Below the pieces are notes generated by a model. It worked only from the letters and a program-made list of their open reading frames with translations. It was not told the DNA's origin and ran no database searches. Shown here one piece after another: positions 44,566 to 52,613 of a stretch of 64,000 nt of DNA. Origin of the DNA: Flavobacteriaceae bacterium CRH. Its GTDB lineage: Bacteria > Bacteroidota > Bacteroidia > Flavobacteriales > Flavobacteriaceae. The stretch spans positions 1-64,000 of the forward strand of contig LMAJ01000036.1 of the NCBI GenBank assembly GCA_001507425.1, written 5' to 3'. Numbering within the stretch: the stretch's first letter is position 1; the number at the start of each line of letters is the position of its first letter. Both the position numbers and the translations under genes were made by a program.

Positions 44566-45272
44566 AACTATCTGTAACATTTAATAATGTTGAAATTAAA
44601 GAAATAAAAATAAAGCGTGATCCAAACACAATTTTAGATTATTTATACGTAGTTTTTAATGATAAAAATATACATGTTGATGAAGTATTAAAAAAAACAA
44701 ATAAGATCAAGTTTAAATTTAAAAATAAACATAATAAAACAATATATTATAATGAATTGATTTTCACTACTGAATATACTTATTTTGAGATTAATGATAA
44801 TAAGATAGAATTAATCGGATTATTAAGAAACGCAAAAAATGTTCAAAGTTTTCATCAATATGATATTGAGATATTTTATCATTGGAGTAAAGGTTTAGAA
44901 TATGATTTAATTAAAATTCATGATAATGAATTTAAACGACAATATTTTTTCTGTTGTTTTTTATGGAATTTTGGAAGTTATCGTTTGAATTGTAATAAAA
45001 ATTTATCTATTGATTGTTCAAATATTAAATCAGACTATGATTTTTACTATTTATTAGGAAAAACACTTTTTGGTGAGAGAGGCTATTTGGGTTCGAATTT
45101 GGATTCTTTAGAAGATTCGATTATTGATTTTACTATAGACAATAAAAATTTAGATTTAAAATCTTACACAATAAGTTTTTTAAATTTCGAACTTTTAGCG
45201 CATTACTTGGATATTAATGTTCTTAAATTGATTTTAAGTAAAACAAAAATAAATTTAATTTTTCTCAGCTAG
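44562..45272 (+). CDS. Barstar-like immunity protein (hypothetical)
   Basis: 236 residues, extremely AT-rich. The first 150 residues are not recognised. At about 161-187, FYYLLGKTLFGERGYLGSNL and the following DSLEDSI resemble the barstar signature (YFGxNLDALxDxL) that binds barnase-family ribonucleases. The start overlaps the stop of the truncated upstream frame (ATGA). It is therefore probably the surviving immunity gene of a polymorphic toxin. It may also still protect against toxins of neighbouring cells. The family call is moderate. Confidence 0.6.
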   Translation: MKLSVTFNNVEIKEIKIKRDPNTILDYLYVVFNDKNIHVDEVLKKTNKIKFKFKNKHNKTIYYNELIFTTEYTYFEINDNKIELIGLLRNAKNVQSFHQYDIEIFYHWSKGLEYDLIKIHDNEFKRQYFFCCFLWNFGSYRLNCNKNLSIDCSNIKSDYDFYYLLGKTLFGERGYLGSNLDSLEDSIIDFTIDNKNLDLKSYTISFLNFELLAHYLDINVLKLILSKTKINLIFLS

Positions 45273-45276
45273 CCAC

Positions 45277-45350
45277 AGCTGGCGCGAACTTCCTGCTCGT
45301 GAACGCAATCAAAATCCAAAAATAGTCACGAGCGGGACGCTCGCGCTAGC
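45277..45350. repeat. REP-like inverted doublet
   Basis: Two inverted units (45278-45304 and 45325-45350) with the same spacer wording as the upstream doublet (GAACGCAATCAAAATC, then AAAAATAGTCACGAGC). It marks the right boundary of the 43.7-45.35 kb REP-bounded stretch. Confidence 0.85.
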
Positions 45351-45362
45351 CTAAAAAAAAAA

Positions 45363-45394
45363 CAAGCGCAAAGTCTAAAAGACATTTGCGCTTG
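45363..45394 (-). terminator. Rho-independent terminator
   Basis: CAAGCGCAAA / TTTGCGCTTG stem with an inner GTC/GAC pair; T-run on the minus strand (A-run 45352-45362). It lies 29 bases after the XRE gene stop. Confidence 0.85.
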
Positions 45395-45422
45395 TTTTAT
45401 AAAAACTCTTTATTAAAGAATA

Positions 45423-45821
45423 TTATTTTCCTTTGAGTAACTTTTCTAAATATTCAACCTTTTCTTTTTCTGCCTGAACCAAACGTTCGTAAAGTTCAAC
45501 CACTTTATCTAAAGGATTAAAAGTAGCAAACATACCTTGATTAAAGCTATTTCCTTGACTTGAACTATTATCATAGAAGTTATTAAAAAAATTAAGAACT
45601 GATTCTTCCGAAAAATTTTCAATCGCTTCTACCGTAACACCAAGTGCTTTTGCTACTTCTGAAAGCTTTTCCATATCGATTTTCTCACTTCCTTCAATAC
45701 CCGAAATAGCTTGCTGACTTGTGCCAATTGCTTGTGCAAGTGCTTCTTGTTTCATTCCTCTAAGCTCTCTAATTCGGCTTATATTTCTTCCTATATGTCT
45801 TGGTTTTGTTGCTGTGCTCAT
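45423..45821 (-). CDS. XRE-family transcriptional regulator
   Basis: 132 residues. Helix-turn-helix at about 10-65 (IGRNISRIRELRGMKQEALAQAIGTSQQAIS) is of the Cro/C1 type; a flexible middle (SSSQGNSFNQG) and a C-terminal coiled coil (VVELYERLVQAEKEKVEYLEKLL) suggest dimerisation. A TATCTTTG element at 45826-45833 (minus) sits 5 bases upstream of the ATG, so the message is leaderless or nearly so. It is adjacent to the REP region, but no regulatory link can be shown. Confidence 0.9.
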   Translation of the reverse strand: MSTATKPRHIGRNISRIRELRGMKQEALAQAIGTSQQAISGIEGSEKIDMEKLSEVAKALGVTVEAIENFSEESVLNFFNNFYDNSSSQGNSFNQGMFATFNPLDKVVELYERLVQAEKEKVEYLEKLLKGK

Positions 45822-46083
45822 AGCTCAAAGATATTTAAAATTCTTAAAAAAAAATAGCTGAATTGTAAAATACAAGCTTACCTTGTACGATACAATTTTT
45901 ACTGTTTCAGTAGAGTGCGATTATTGCATCTATGAAACAAAAATACAATTTTTCGGACAGTGAACGTTTAAAAAACTAAAATCTAAATCTGAATAACAAT
46001 CTCTATTATCACTAAAATTTAATTTACTTTGTGGCAAAGATTCCAAATCTGCTTTATTCAATCCTAAAATTTAAGCCAAAATA

Positions 46084-46415
46084 ATGAGACAATTTACGTT
46101 TATAATTATTGCTTCTTTAATGTTGTTTTCTTGTAAAAAGAATGATGAATTTGTTTTACTCAAAAGAATTGTTGCTGATGAAGGTCAATATATTGAGCGC
46201 GAAGAATACTTTGATAAAGACGAAGTTGTAAAATTAAGCTCGGTACTAATATATTATGGCGTAAGTATTAAAGTGGTAAACGACAGTATTTTTATACCCA
46301 AAAAAGTTATTCGGATAAGAATTATTTATGGAACATTCAAAATAAAAGTAATGATTCTGTATGGTATTCAACTCATATTTTAAATCCTGAAGTTGAAGTT
46401 TTAGAAACAAAGTAA
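46084..46415 (+). pseudogene. Frameshifted small lipoprotein gene
   Basis: The N-terminus is a lipoprotein signal (lipobox LFSC, about residue 17) and the frame is sensible up to the run AAAAAA at 46300-46305. After it, the reading frame in use yields an odd sequence, while the next frame continues cleanly as KSYSDKNYLWNIQNKS, SVWYSTHILNPEVEVLETK and stop at 46415. One base is missing from the A-run (7 would restore frame). This may be a real mutation, phase variation or a sequencing error. No family was recognised. Confidence 0.7.
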
Positions 46416-46489
46416 TGCGATTGTACAAAGCAATAGAATATGGCATCGCTGTAACTCAATAAAAAATAATTTCAATAACTTTGGGCCTT

Positions 46490-47053
46490 ATGCAGGCAAA
46501 CCTTAGAGAACATATCGAAAAAATTATTCCGCTTACCGATGATGAGTTTGCTTTTGTGGCTTCTCATTTTACGGCTAAAAAGTTCAAGAAACACCAATTT
46601 CTTATTCAGAAAGGCGATTCGGTTGTGTATTCTTACTTTGTGCTTTCCGGGCTTTTAAAACTGGTGCATACAGATGATTCTGAAAAAGAACATATTGTTT
46701 CTTTTGCCATGGAAGACTGGTGGGAAAGCGATTATTATGCGTTTTTTACCCAAACCCAAGCTACCATGTCGCTAGAATGTCTTGAAGATACTGAGGTTCT
46801 CTACTGTACTATCGAAGATTATAAAAAGCTTTGCAACGGGTTGCAAAAAATGGAACGCTTTTTTCTGGAGAAAGCCACTTCTGGTTTTCTGGGATCGCAA
46901 CGCCGCATTATTTCATGGCAAACTTCGAACTCTAAAGAGCGCTACGAACAGCTTTTAAAACAATATCCTTTGCTTTTTCAGCGTGTGCCAAAAAGCTTAA
47001 TTGCTTCGTATTTGGGTGTTTCCCGAGAAACCCTAAGCCGTTTATCTTCTTAA
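46490..47053 (+). CDS. Crp/Fnr-family transcriptional regulator
   Basis: 187 residues from ATG at 46490 (a TTG three codons earlier is less likely). N-terminal cyclic-nucleotide-binding beta-barrel (LIQKGDSVVYSYFVLSGLLKL, then DWWESDYYAF) and C-terminal helix-turn-helix (LIASYLGVSRETLSRL). No FNR-type cysteine cluster is seen. The next gene, a RidA-like protein 195 bases downstream, may be its target. The gene ends directly before a GGAGTTT repeat. Confidence 0.9.
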   Translation: MQANLREHIEKIIPLTDDEFAFVASHFTAKKFKKHQFLIQKGDSVVYSYFVLSGLLKLVHTDDSEKEHIVSFAMEDWWESDYYAFFTQTQATMSLECLEDTEVLYCTIEDYKKLCNGLQKMERFFLEKATSGFLGSQRRIISWQTSNSKERYEQLLKQYPLLFQRVPKSLIASYLGVSRETLSRLSS

Positions 47054-47057
47054 AGTT

Positions 47058-47137
47058 GGAGTTTGGAGTTTGGAGTTTGGAGTTTGGAGTTTTCCCCCAA
47101 CTCATAACTAATAACTCCAAACTCTAAACTCTAAACT
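47058..47137. repeat. GGAGTTT tandem heptamers with inverted counterpart
   Basis: Five copies of GGAGTTT from 47058 to 47092 face AACTCCAAACTCTAAACTC-type words at 47111-47137, so the whole can fold into a hairpin. It is placed after the Crp-type gene and may act as a terminator or as a variable tract. Confidence 0.75.
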
Positions 47138-47247
47138 CCTAACCCCTTCCCCGCTGTGACATTTCTCACTTTATAATCGTGAGGAATGTCAAGACCTGTT
47201 TCCAAATGTAATTCACAACTTTGTAGTGTAATTTTTAAACTATAAAT

Positions 47248-47718
47248 GTGAAAAAAACAGCAAAAATTTTAGCATTACTATTAGTAACCGCAATGCCAAT
47301 AGTGGCACAAACTAAAAAAACAAAACAAATGGAAAAAAGAACCATCAACCCGTGGGAATGGCAAAATGAACGCAGTTATAACCAGGCCGTAGAAGTTAAA
47401 AATCCGGAGGGAACTCTTTATGTTTCTGGCCAAGCCGCCGTAAACGCTGACGGAACTTCGAGCAATGAAAATATGGAATCGCAAATAAAACTTGCCCTGA
47501 ATAATCTGGAACAGGTAATCGCCAAAGCCGGATACGAACCCAAAGGAATTGTTCGCCTGACTATTTATACAACCGATACCGCAGACCTTTGGCCGAATTT
47601 CAAAATCATTCAGGATTGGATTGCCAAACACGGCGTTCAGCAAGCGACTAGTTTAATGGAAGTTAAAAGCCTTTTTGAAACGCTGAAAGTAGAATTTGAA
47701 GCAACCGTTGTTAAGTAA
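47248..47718 (+). CDS. RidA/YjgF family protein with signal peptide
   Basis: 156 residues, GTG start. An N-terminal signal peptide (1-20, ending IVAQ) is unusual for the family and implies periplasmic location. The RidA core runs from about 40 with LYVSGQAAVN and the substrate-binding R103 in GIVRLTIYTTD. RidA proteins deaminate reactive enamines. The neighbouring Crp-type regulator could control it. A terminator follows 10 bases after the stop. Confidence 0.88.
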   Translation: MKKTAKILALLLVTAMPIVAQTKKTKQMEKRTINPWEWQNERSYNQAVEVKNPEGTLYVSGQAAVNADGTSSNENMESQIKLALNNLEQVIAKAGYEPKGIVRLTIYTTDTADLWPNFKIIQDWIAKHGVQQATSLMEVKSLFETLKVEFEATVVK

Positions 47719-47727
47719 TTTTGAATT

Positions 47728-47761
47728 AAAACTGCGCCTCTTATTGAATAGGCGCAGTTTT
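47728..47761 (+). terminator. Rho-independent terminator
   Basis: AAAACTGCGCCT / AGGCGCAGTTTT stem with a 10-base loop, 10 bases after the RidA stop. Confidence 0.88.
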
Positions 47762-47934
47762 AGTTTTACCTGTTTTTCCAAAAAAAATATAATTAGTTTG
47801 ATTAATAAACTGATATTGATGGTATTAACACAGTAACTATTCATTCTTACAAATGAAAAAAAAGTAGTATTTATTCTATTTTAAAAACAACACAACAAAC
47901 TCATTGTAAGTTATTTATACAAACAAATGAATAA

Positions 47935-48103
47935 ATGACAGAAAAAAACATACAAATTTTAAATCCAAATGGTCAATTTGAACGTAAGTAAGAAAAGACA
48001 ATACTCTGAGATGAGATAGATTTAATAATGAGAAAAAGTTCAATCATTATTACGTTTTTTGGAAAAAATATTGAGTTTATTACATTTCTGAGTATTGTCT
48101 TTT
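47935..48103 (+). other. Possible leader ORF plus structured RNA
   Basis: An 18-codon ORF (47935-47991, MTEKNIQILN to QFERK) is followed by a 14-base arm AAAAGACAATACTC (47993-48006) that pairs with 48090-48103. Inside the 83-base loop, TAATAATGA (48023-48031) pairs with TCATTATTA (48044-48052). T-rich sequence follows the outer stem. It could be a small RNA with its own terminator or a regulatory leader of the gene at 48130. Both are inferences. Confidence 0.4.
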
Positions 48104-48129
48104 TTAATTAATTTTAAAGATATTACAAG

Positions 48130-48378
48130 TTGGAAAAGACAAAAGTTCAAAGGTTAAAGAAGACTTTAGATTATCTGGAAAGCAAACAACGCGAATTGAG
48201 AAGACAAAAAGAAACCGATACGCGAAGCATTGAATCGATGATCAAATATTTAAAAAAAGACATGCTGGATCAGTATAATTTATCTGATTATCATCTCTCT
48301 ATTCAACAAGAAATTAAAAATACAGAAGCTTTTATTAGTAATGTGAAGGATATTATAAATATTAATTGTGAAGAATAA
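48130..48378 (+). CDS. Small coiled-coil protein
   Basis: 82 residues, TTG start. Charged and helical throughout (VQRLKKTLDYLESKQRELRRQK, then IQQEIKNTEAFI), so a coiled coil. It is not recognised. The gene is convergent with the DUF6922-like gene (8 bases between stops) and follows the structured element above. Confidence 0.55.
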   Translation: MEKTKVQRLKKTLDYLESKQRELRRQKETDTRSIESMIKYLKKDMLDQYNLSDYHLSIQQEIKNTEAFISNVKDIININCEE

Positions 48379-48386
48379 TGCAACTA

Positions 48387-48623
48387 TTAAAGTTCATTTA
48401 AAATTCTATTAATGGTTTCACTTCCATAAAAATGGGTTATAACATCTCTTTCAAAATCATTGCCACGTTCAAAAACTCTTTGAATAACTGCTCTTTTTTG
48501 TTTTTGCCAATCTATTTTATTTATATCTGTATCCCAAAATACTGCAGAGCGAAGTAAGCTAATATCGGGTGATAATTTTTCTTCTTGAATATCTTTTTTA
48601 CTATTTTCATCTTTGTTTTTCAT
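48387..48623 (-). CDS. DUF6922-like small protein
   Basis: 78 residues. LSPDISLLRSAVFWDTDINK, then IDWQKQKRAVIQRVFERGND match the DUF6922 pattern (LFWDxDxxKIDWxKxKxxIIxRVxERG). Members are often next to nucleotidyltransferase AbiEii-type toxins and may be antitoxin-like, but no such toxin is here. Function unknown. Confidence 0.65.
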   Translation of the reverse strand: MKNKDENSKKDIQEEKLSPDISLLRSAVFWDTDINKIDWQKQKRAVIQRVFERGNDFERDVITHFYGSETINRILNEL

Positions 48624-48686
48624 ACTACAAAACTAATAAATATTGTTTATCATAAATAAAAAAATAAGATAAAACTTATATTTTAA

Positions 48687-50075
48687 CTAAATCAAAATCC
48701 GCTTCCAATTGCCTCTTCGATATACAATTACACTCAAAATTGTTATCAAAGTTTCAGCAACGGGAATGGCAATAAAAACCCCTGTTGGTCCCATTTCATA
48801 ATAATGCACCAAAAGATACGCAAACGGAACCTGAAAAATCCAGAAGCCAAAAATGTTGATCCAGGTTGGTGTCCAGGTATCTCCTGCTCCATTGAAGGTA
48901 TTGTTTAAAACCATTCCGAGACCGTAGAAAATAAAACCAACGCTCATAATTTGCAAAGCGTTGACGGCGATTCTAATAATAACTGGATCATTCGTAAAAA
49001 ATGAAATCAGATAATGTGCGCTGAAAAAGCAAACCAACATAATCGATCCCATAAAAATCATATTGTATTTGGCGGTTTTATAAACAGCTTCTTCTGCCCT
49101 TCCAATTTCATCGGCACCCAAATTTTGTCCCACCAAAGTGGCTACCGCATTGCTTAATCCCCAAGCCGGAAGAATGAAAAACATCATAATCCTGATTGCC
49201 GTCTGATACCCCGATGAAGCATAATCTCCACCCGTAGTAGCAACCAGATTGGCAAGGAAAATCCAGCTGCAGGAAGCAATTACATATTGTAAAACGCCGG
49301 GCGTTGCCAGTTTTATAATACCTTGGATTAATTTGTAATTGGGTAGAAAATAATTCCACTTTATTTTTAAAATTCCTTGTCCGTAAAAAAGGAAATAACA
49401 TTGGTATAAAACGCCGATTCCTCTTCCGATGGTTGTAGCAATCGCTGCTCCGGTAACGCCCATTGCGGGAACAAACCAAAAACCGTTAATCAAAATCGGA
49501 CATAAAATAATATTCGAAATATTGGCAATCCATAAACTTTTCATGGCGATAATAGCATTTCCGGCTCCTCTGAAGATTCCGTTAATCAGGAAAATCAACA
49601 TGACGAAAATACTTCCTGCCATCATAATTCTGGTATAATTGACGCCATAAACTACGGCAGATGCAGAAGCGCCCATTAGCATTAGAATTTCTTTGGCAAA
49701 AATAAAACCTCCCAAACTTATGAATACGTTAATAGCAATTGCAATTATAATGGCCTGAACGCCGGATTCTGCCGCTTCTTTGGTTTGTTTTTCGCCAATT
49801 CGACGCGCCACAATTGCGGTTGTCGCAATACTAATTCCGATAGCAATCGAATAAATAATCGCAAAAACAGATTCGGTTAAACCTACAACCTGAATCGCAT
49901 AATTGCTTTCTTTTAAATGTCCGACAAAATACAAATCGACCAAAGCAAAAACGGATTCCATTGCCATTTCTAAAACCATTGGAATTGATAAGATTAGAAT
50001 TCCTTTTCTGATGCTTCCTTTGGTGAAATCAAATGATTCTGCAGTATGTACTATTTTTTTTAAACGTTTGAACAT
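48687..50075 (-). CDS. MATE-family efflux transporter
   Basis: 462 residues from ATG at 50075; longer starts upstream cross a repeat. Twelve membrane helices, with the family segments ILSIPMVLEMAMESVFALVDLYFVG and GAGNAIIAMKSL. MATE proteins export cationic drugs or metabolites with H+ or Na+. The position at the downstream end of the siderophore genes, on the same strand and 126 bases after the last synthetase, suggests siderophore export. Confidence 0.9.
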   Translation of the reverse strand: MFKRLKKIVHTAESFDFTKGSIRKGILILSIPMVLEMAMESVFALVDLYFVGHLKESNYAIQVVGLTESVFAIIYSIAIGISIATTAIVARRIGEKQTKEAAESGVQAIIIAIAINVFISLGGFIFAKEILMLMGASASAVVYGVNYTRIMMAGSIFVMLIFLINGIFRGAGNAIIAMKSLWIANISNIILCPILINGFWFVPAMGVTGAAIATTIGRGIGVLYQCYFLFYGQGILKIKWNYFLPNYKLIQGIIKLATPGVLQYVIASCSWIFLANLVATTGGDYASSGYQTAIRIMMFFILPAWGLSNAVATLVGQNLGADEIGRAEEAVYKTAKYNMIFMGSIMLVCFFSAHYLISFFTNDPVIIRIAVNALQIMSVGFIFYGLGMVLNNTFNGAGDTWTPTWINIFGFWIFQVPFAYLLVHYYEMGPTGVFIAIPVAETLITILSVIVYRRGNWKRILI

Positions 50076-50135
50076 AGTTTTTTTTGCCACAAAGGCGCTA
50101 GGGCGCAAAGTTTTTGTTTCACGCAGATTATTATT

Positions 50136-50183
50136 CGCCACGAATTCACGAATTATAAATAAAAAATTCGTGAATTCGTGGCG
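50136..50183. repeat. 19-bp inverted repeat
   Basis: CGCCACGAATTCACGAATT and its exact complement are separated by 10 bases. The same 'cacgaatt/cgtggc' wording recurs elsewhere in flavobacterial spacers. It sits between IucC and the MATE gene. Confidence 0.85.
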
Positions 50184-50201
50184 GAAAAAATATTTTGGTT
50201 T

Positions 50202-51995
50202 TTAAATTGCTGTTTCTTGTTGACTAAAAACCGCTACAGGATTTGTTAATTTACCAACAAACTGAAGACTATCAATAGGATCTGCTAAATCTAACATTTG
50301 TTTATTATTACGCAACTGCAAACGGTTCAGACAACAAGAATCGAATTCAGGAACAAATAGATTGTATTTTTTAAATTGCTCTTGCAAATGTGGCTGCGCT
50401 GACTGATATTCGTGAATACAATCGGCAACGGCAGACCAGAAATCCTCCTCTGAAAGTGTTTTGGTTTCGGATAAAATAGCAGACAGAAAACGGAAATAAA
50501 ACTGAAAAACATCATTAAAAATGCATAGAATTTTCAGCGGTTCTTTCATATCAATATGAATACGTTTTACTTTTTCCGGCAACGGAATTTCTCCATTAAA
50601 AACCATAACTTCTTCTGTAATGTCTTTCATAATCGCTTTTACGGGAATATGATTTTCTAAAACTAAAATCAGGTTTTCGCCATGCGGCATAAACACCATT
50701 TCGTGCTCATAAAAACAATGCAATAATGGCGAAAGATAAGCGTCTAAATAATTATTGATCCACGCTTTTGCGCTGATTCCTGATTTCTGAATCAACTCTG
50801 ATACAAAAGCATTTCCAGATTGGTCAACGTGCAATAAGGCTGCCATTGTCATAATATGCTGTCCATTTTCTAGTTTCGGAATCGGGCTTTCGCGCCATAA
50901 AGTGGCTAACATTTTGTTGTGCGGAATACTTCGCCCTAAAGGTTCGTACAAGAAATTACGATAACCAATTGTGGCAACTTCGCCTAAAAGGGTAAAGCCT
51001 TTTTGTTGCAAATACACATCGTTTTCAACTAAATTGGCAACCCATTGGGTAATTGCCGGCGTGCTTTCCATATAATACGGAGAAAGTCCGCGCATGAATC
51101 CCATGTTGATTACGGAAAGTGCTGTTTTTGCATAAAATTTCTCTGGCGAAGATGTATTAAAAAAAGTACGAATCGATTGTTGTGCGGAATATTCATCATC
51201 GCCATAACCCAGACAAACCAAATGATTTTCGGCAATATCGGGCGCAAAAATCAAAGCCAGTTTATTAAACCATTGCCACGGATGCACGGGAAAGAAATAA
51301 TAATCGTCACTATTTAAATCCTGCGATTTCAAAACCTTTTTGAATGTATAAATATTTTCTGCAGACAATTCCTGTTGCAATACTTTTTGATAATCTAAAG
51401 TTTCAATTGCTGTAAAAGTGGCTTTACTCCTATGTCCGGCAATCCATAATAATTTTACGGGCGCATTGGCTTCCGGAGAAAAAGTGGCAAAATCATCAAT
51501 ATTAAAACCATTTTTACCGCTATTGGCCACAAAACACGGATGTCCTTCGGTCATGGCGTGTTCGATAATTTGGTAATCAAGTGCTAATAAATCTTTCGAG
51601 GAATATTTCTCGTTTGCAATTTTATAGGCTGTACTATATAATGTACTTGTAATTTCTTCGAGATATGTTGGCAATAAACTTTCGCTGATTCCTAAAGTAT
51701 CTTTGAATTCAATTATAAATTCTAACAAACGTAAAGGCGAATTCTTTCCGTCAATTGTCTTTTTTATAGAATCTAAAGCAATCGACCAGTGATTTAAAGC
51801 CAAAATTGAGGCTTCAAAAGTATATTCAACTTTTTTATCAGGTGAAGAAATACTGTATGAGTTTGAAGCTTTTTTTATCGGAACAATCAATAATTCATGA
51901 GCAAATTCGCTTAAGGTTTTCTTTAGCAAAATGGCATTTGCTTTATCCCAATTCTCCTTCGTTAAATGCTGTATATTTTGGGTTGGTATTTTCAT
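50202..51995 (-). CDS. NIS siderophore synthetase (IucA/IucC family)
   Basis: 597 residues from ATG at 51995 (MKIPTQNIQHLTKEN); the longer frame above overlaps the preceding acetyltransferase. It carries GHPCFVANSGKNGF, the HPWQW motif and HGENLILVLENH, hallmarks of the IucA/IucC adenylating fold that joins a carboxylate (citrate or similar) to an amine or hydroxamate. It starts 10 bases after the acetyltransferase gene and is a paralogue of the fused synthetase. Together the two would couple two arms to a core. Confidence 0.93.
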   Translation of the reverse strand: MKIPTQNIQHLTKENWDKANAILLKKTLSEFAHELLIVPIKKASNSYSISSPDKKVEYTFEASILALNHWSIALDSIKKTIDGKNSPLRLLEFIIEFKDTLGISESLLPTYLEEITSTLYSTAYKIANEKYSSKDLLALDYQIIEHAMTEGHPCFVANSGKNGFNIDDFATFSPEANAPVKLLWIAGHRSKATFTAIETLDYQKVLQQELSAENIYTFKKVLKSQDLNSDDYYFFPVHPWQWFNKLALIFAPDIAENHLVCLGYGDDEYSAQQSIRTFFNTSSPEKFYAKTALSVINMGFMRGLSPYYMESTPAITQWVANLVENDVYLQQKGFTLLGEVATIGYRNFLYEPLGRSIPHNKMLATLWRESPIPKLENGQHIMTMAALLHVDQSGNAFVSELIQKSGISAKAWINNYLDAYLSPLLHCFYEHEMVFMPHGENLILVLENHIPVKAIMKDITEEVMVFNGEIPLPEKVKRIHIDMKEPLKILCIFNDVFQFYFRFLSAILSETKTLSEEDFWSAVADCIHEYQSAQPHLQEQFKKYNLFVPEFDSCCLNRLQLRNNKQMLDLADPIDSLQFVGKLTNPVAVFSQQETAI

Positions 51996-52005
51996 TTGTT
52001 TCAAA

Positions 52006-52602
52006 TTAAACCTGTTGTAATGCCTTGTAATAATCCTCGCGCGTACAAAATTCCAGATGTGCTTGTTTGTGCGGCAAATCGAGAACACGCTGAAAAACAA
52101 ATCCGGCCCTTTTGTTCAGTAAATGAATTTTATGGTTTCTTGCATCGGGTTCTACGACAATTCTTTGGTTTTTACCATCGCTAAAAATGAAATCAATAAT
52201 AACGGTAAAAATGTTCCAGGTAAAATTCGGAATTGGTTTTTCTGATGGTGCGACCAAGATATGCATGCCTTTATCGCCTTTTTGCGATTCGTAATATTTG
52301 CCTACAATATCATCTTCAGGATTATAACATTCCAGTAAAAAAGCAACATTGTTATTGAATTTGCCAATATAAACCTGCGCTTTTTCCTGAATATTATAGT
52401 AGGTATTTTTTACTTCTTCTTGAGAGAATCCGTTCATTTCCCAATACACGGCATATTCACGATTTACCCAATTGTGAATCAACGGAATATCTAATTCCAT
52501 ATCAATCGGGCGCAGCTCAAAAACCCCTAAACCGGGAATTGTTTTTACAAAAACAACATCTGTAGCGACATCATTTTCAGGATGATTTATTATACTATTC
52601 AT
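52006..52602 (-). CDS. GNAT acetyltransferase of siderophore biosynthesis (IucB/AlcB-like)
   Basis: 198 residues. DIPLIHNWVNREYAVYWEM, the HILVAPSEKPIPNFTW segment and VVEPDARNHKIHLLNKRAGF define the GNAT subfamily that acylates N-hydroxylated diamines (IucB, RhbD, AlcB). It is a paralogue of the N-terminal domain of the fused protein next upstream. Located between two NIS synthetase genes, with 10- and 11-base spacers. Confidence 0.92.
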   Translation of the reverse strand: MNSIINHPENDVATDVVFVKTIPGLGVFELRPIDMELDIPLIHNWVNREYAVYWEMNGFSQEEVKNTYYNIQEKAQVYIGKFNNNVAFLLECYNPEDDIVGKYYESQKGDKGMHILVAPSEKPIPNFTWNIFTVIIDFIFSDGKNQRIVVEPDARNHKIHLLNKRAGFVFQRVLDLPHKQAHLEFCTREDYYKALQQV

Positions 52603-52613
52603 CTGTTTCGGTA

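Noticed and set aside
51996..52100. N-terminal extension of the second NIS synthetase
   Set aside because: Overlaps the end of the GNAT gene, and synthetase homology begins at the ATG at 51995.
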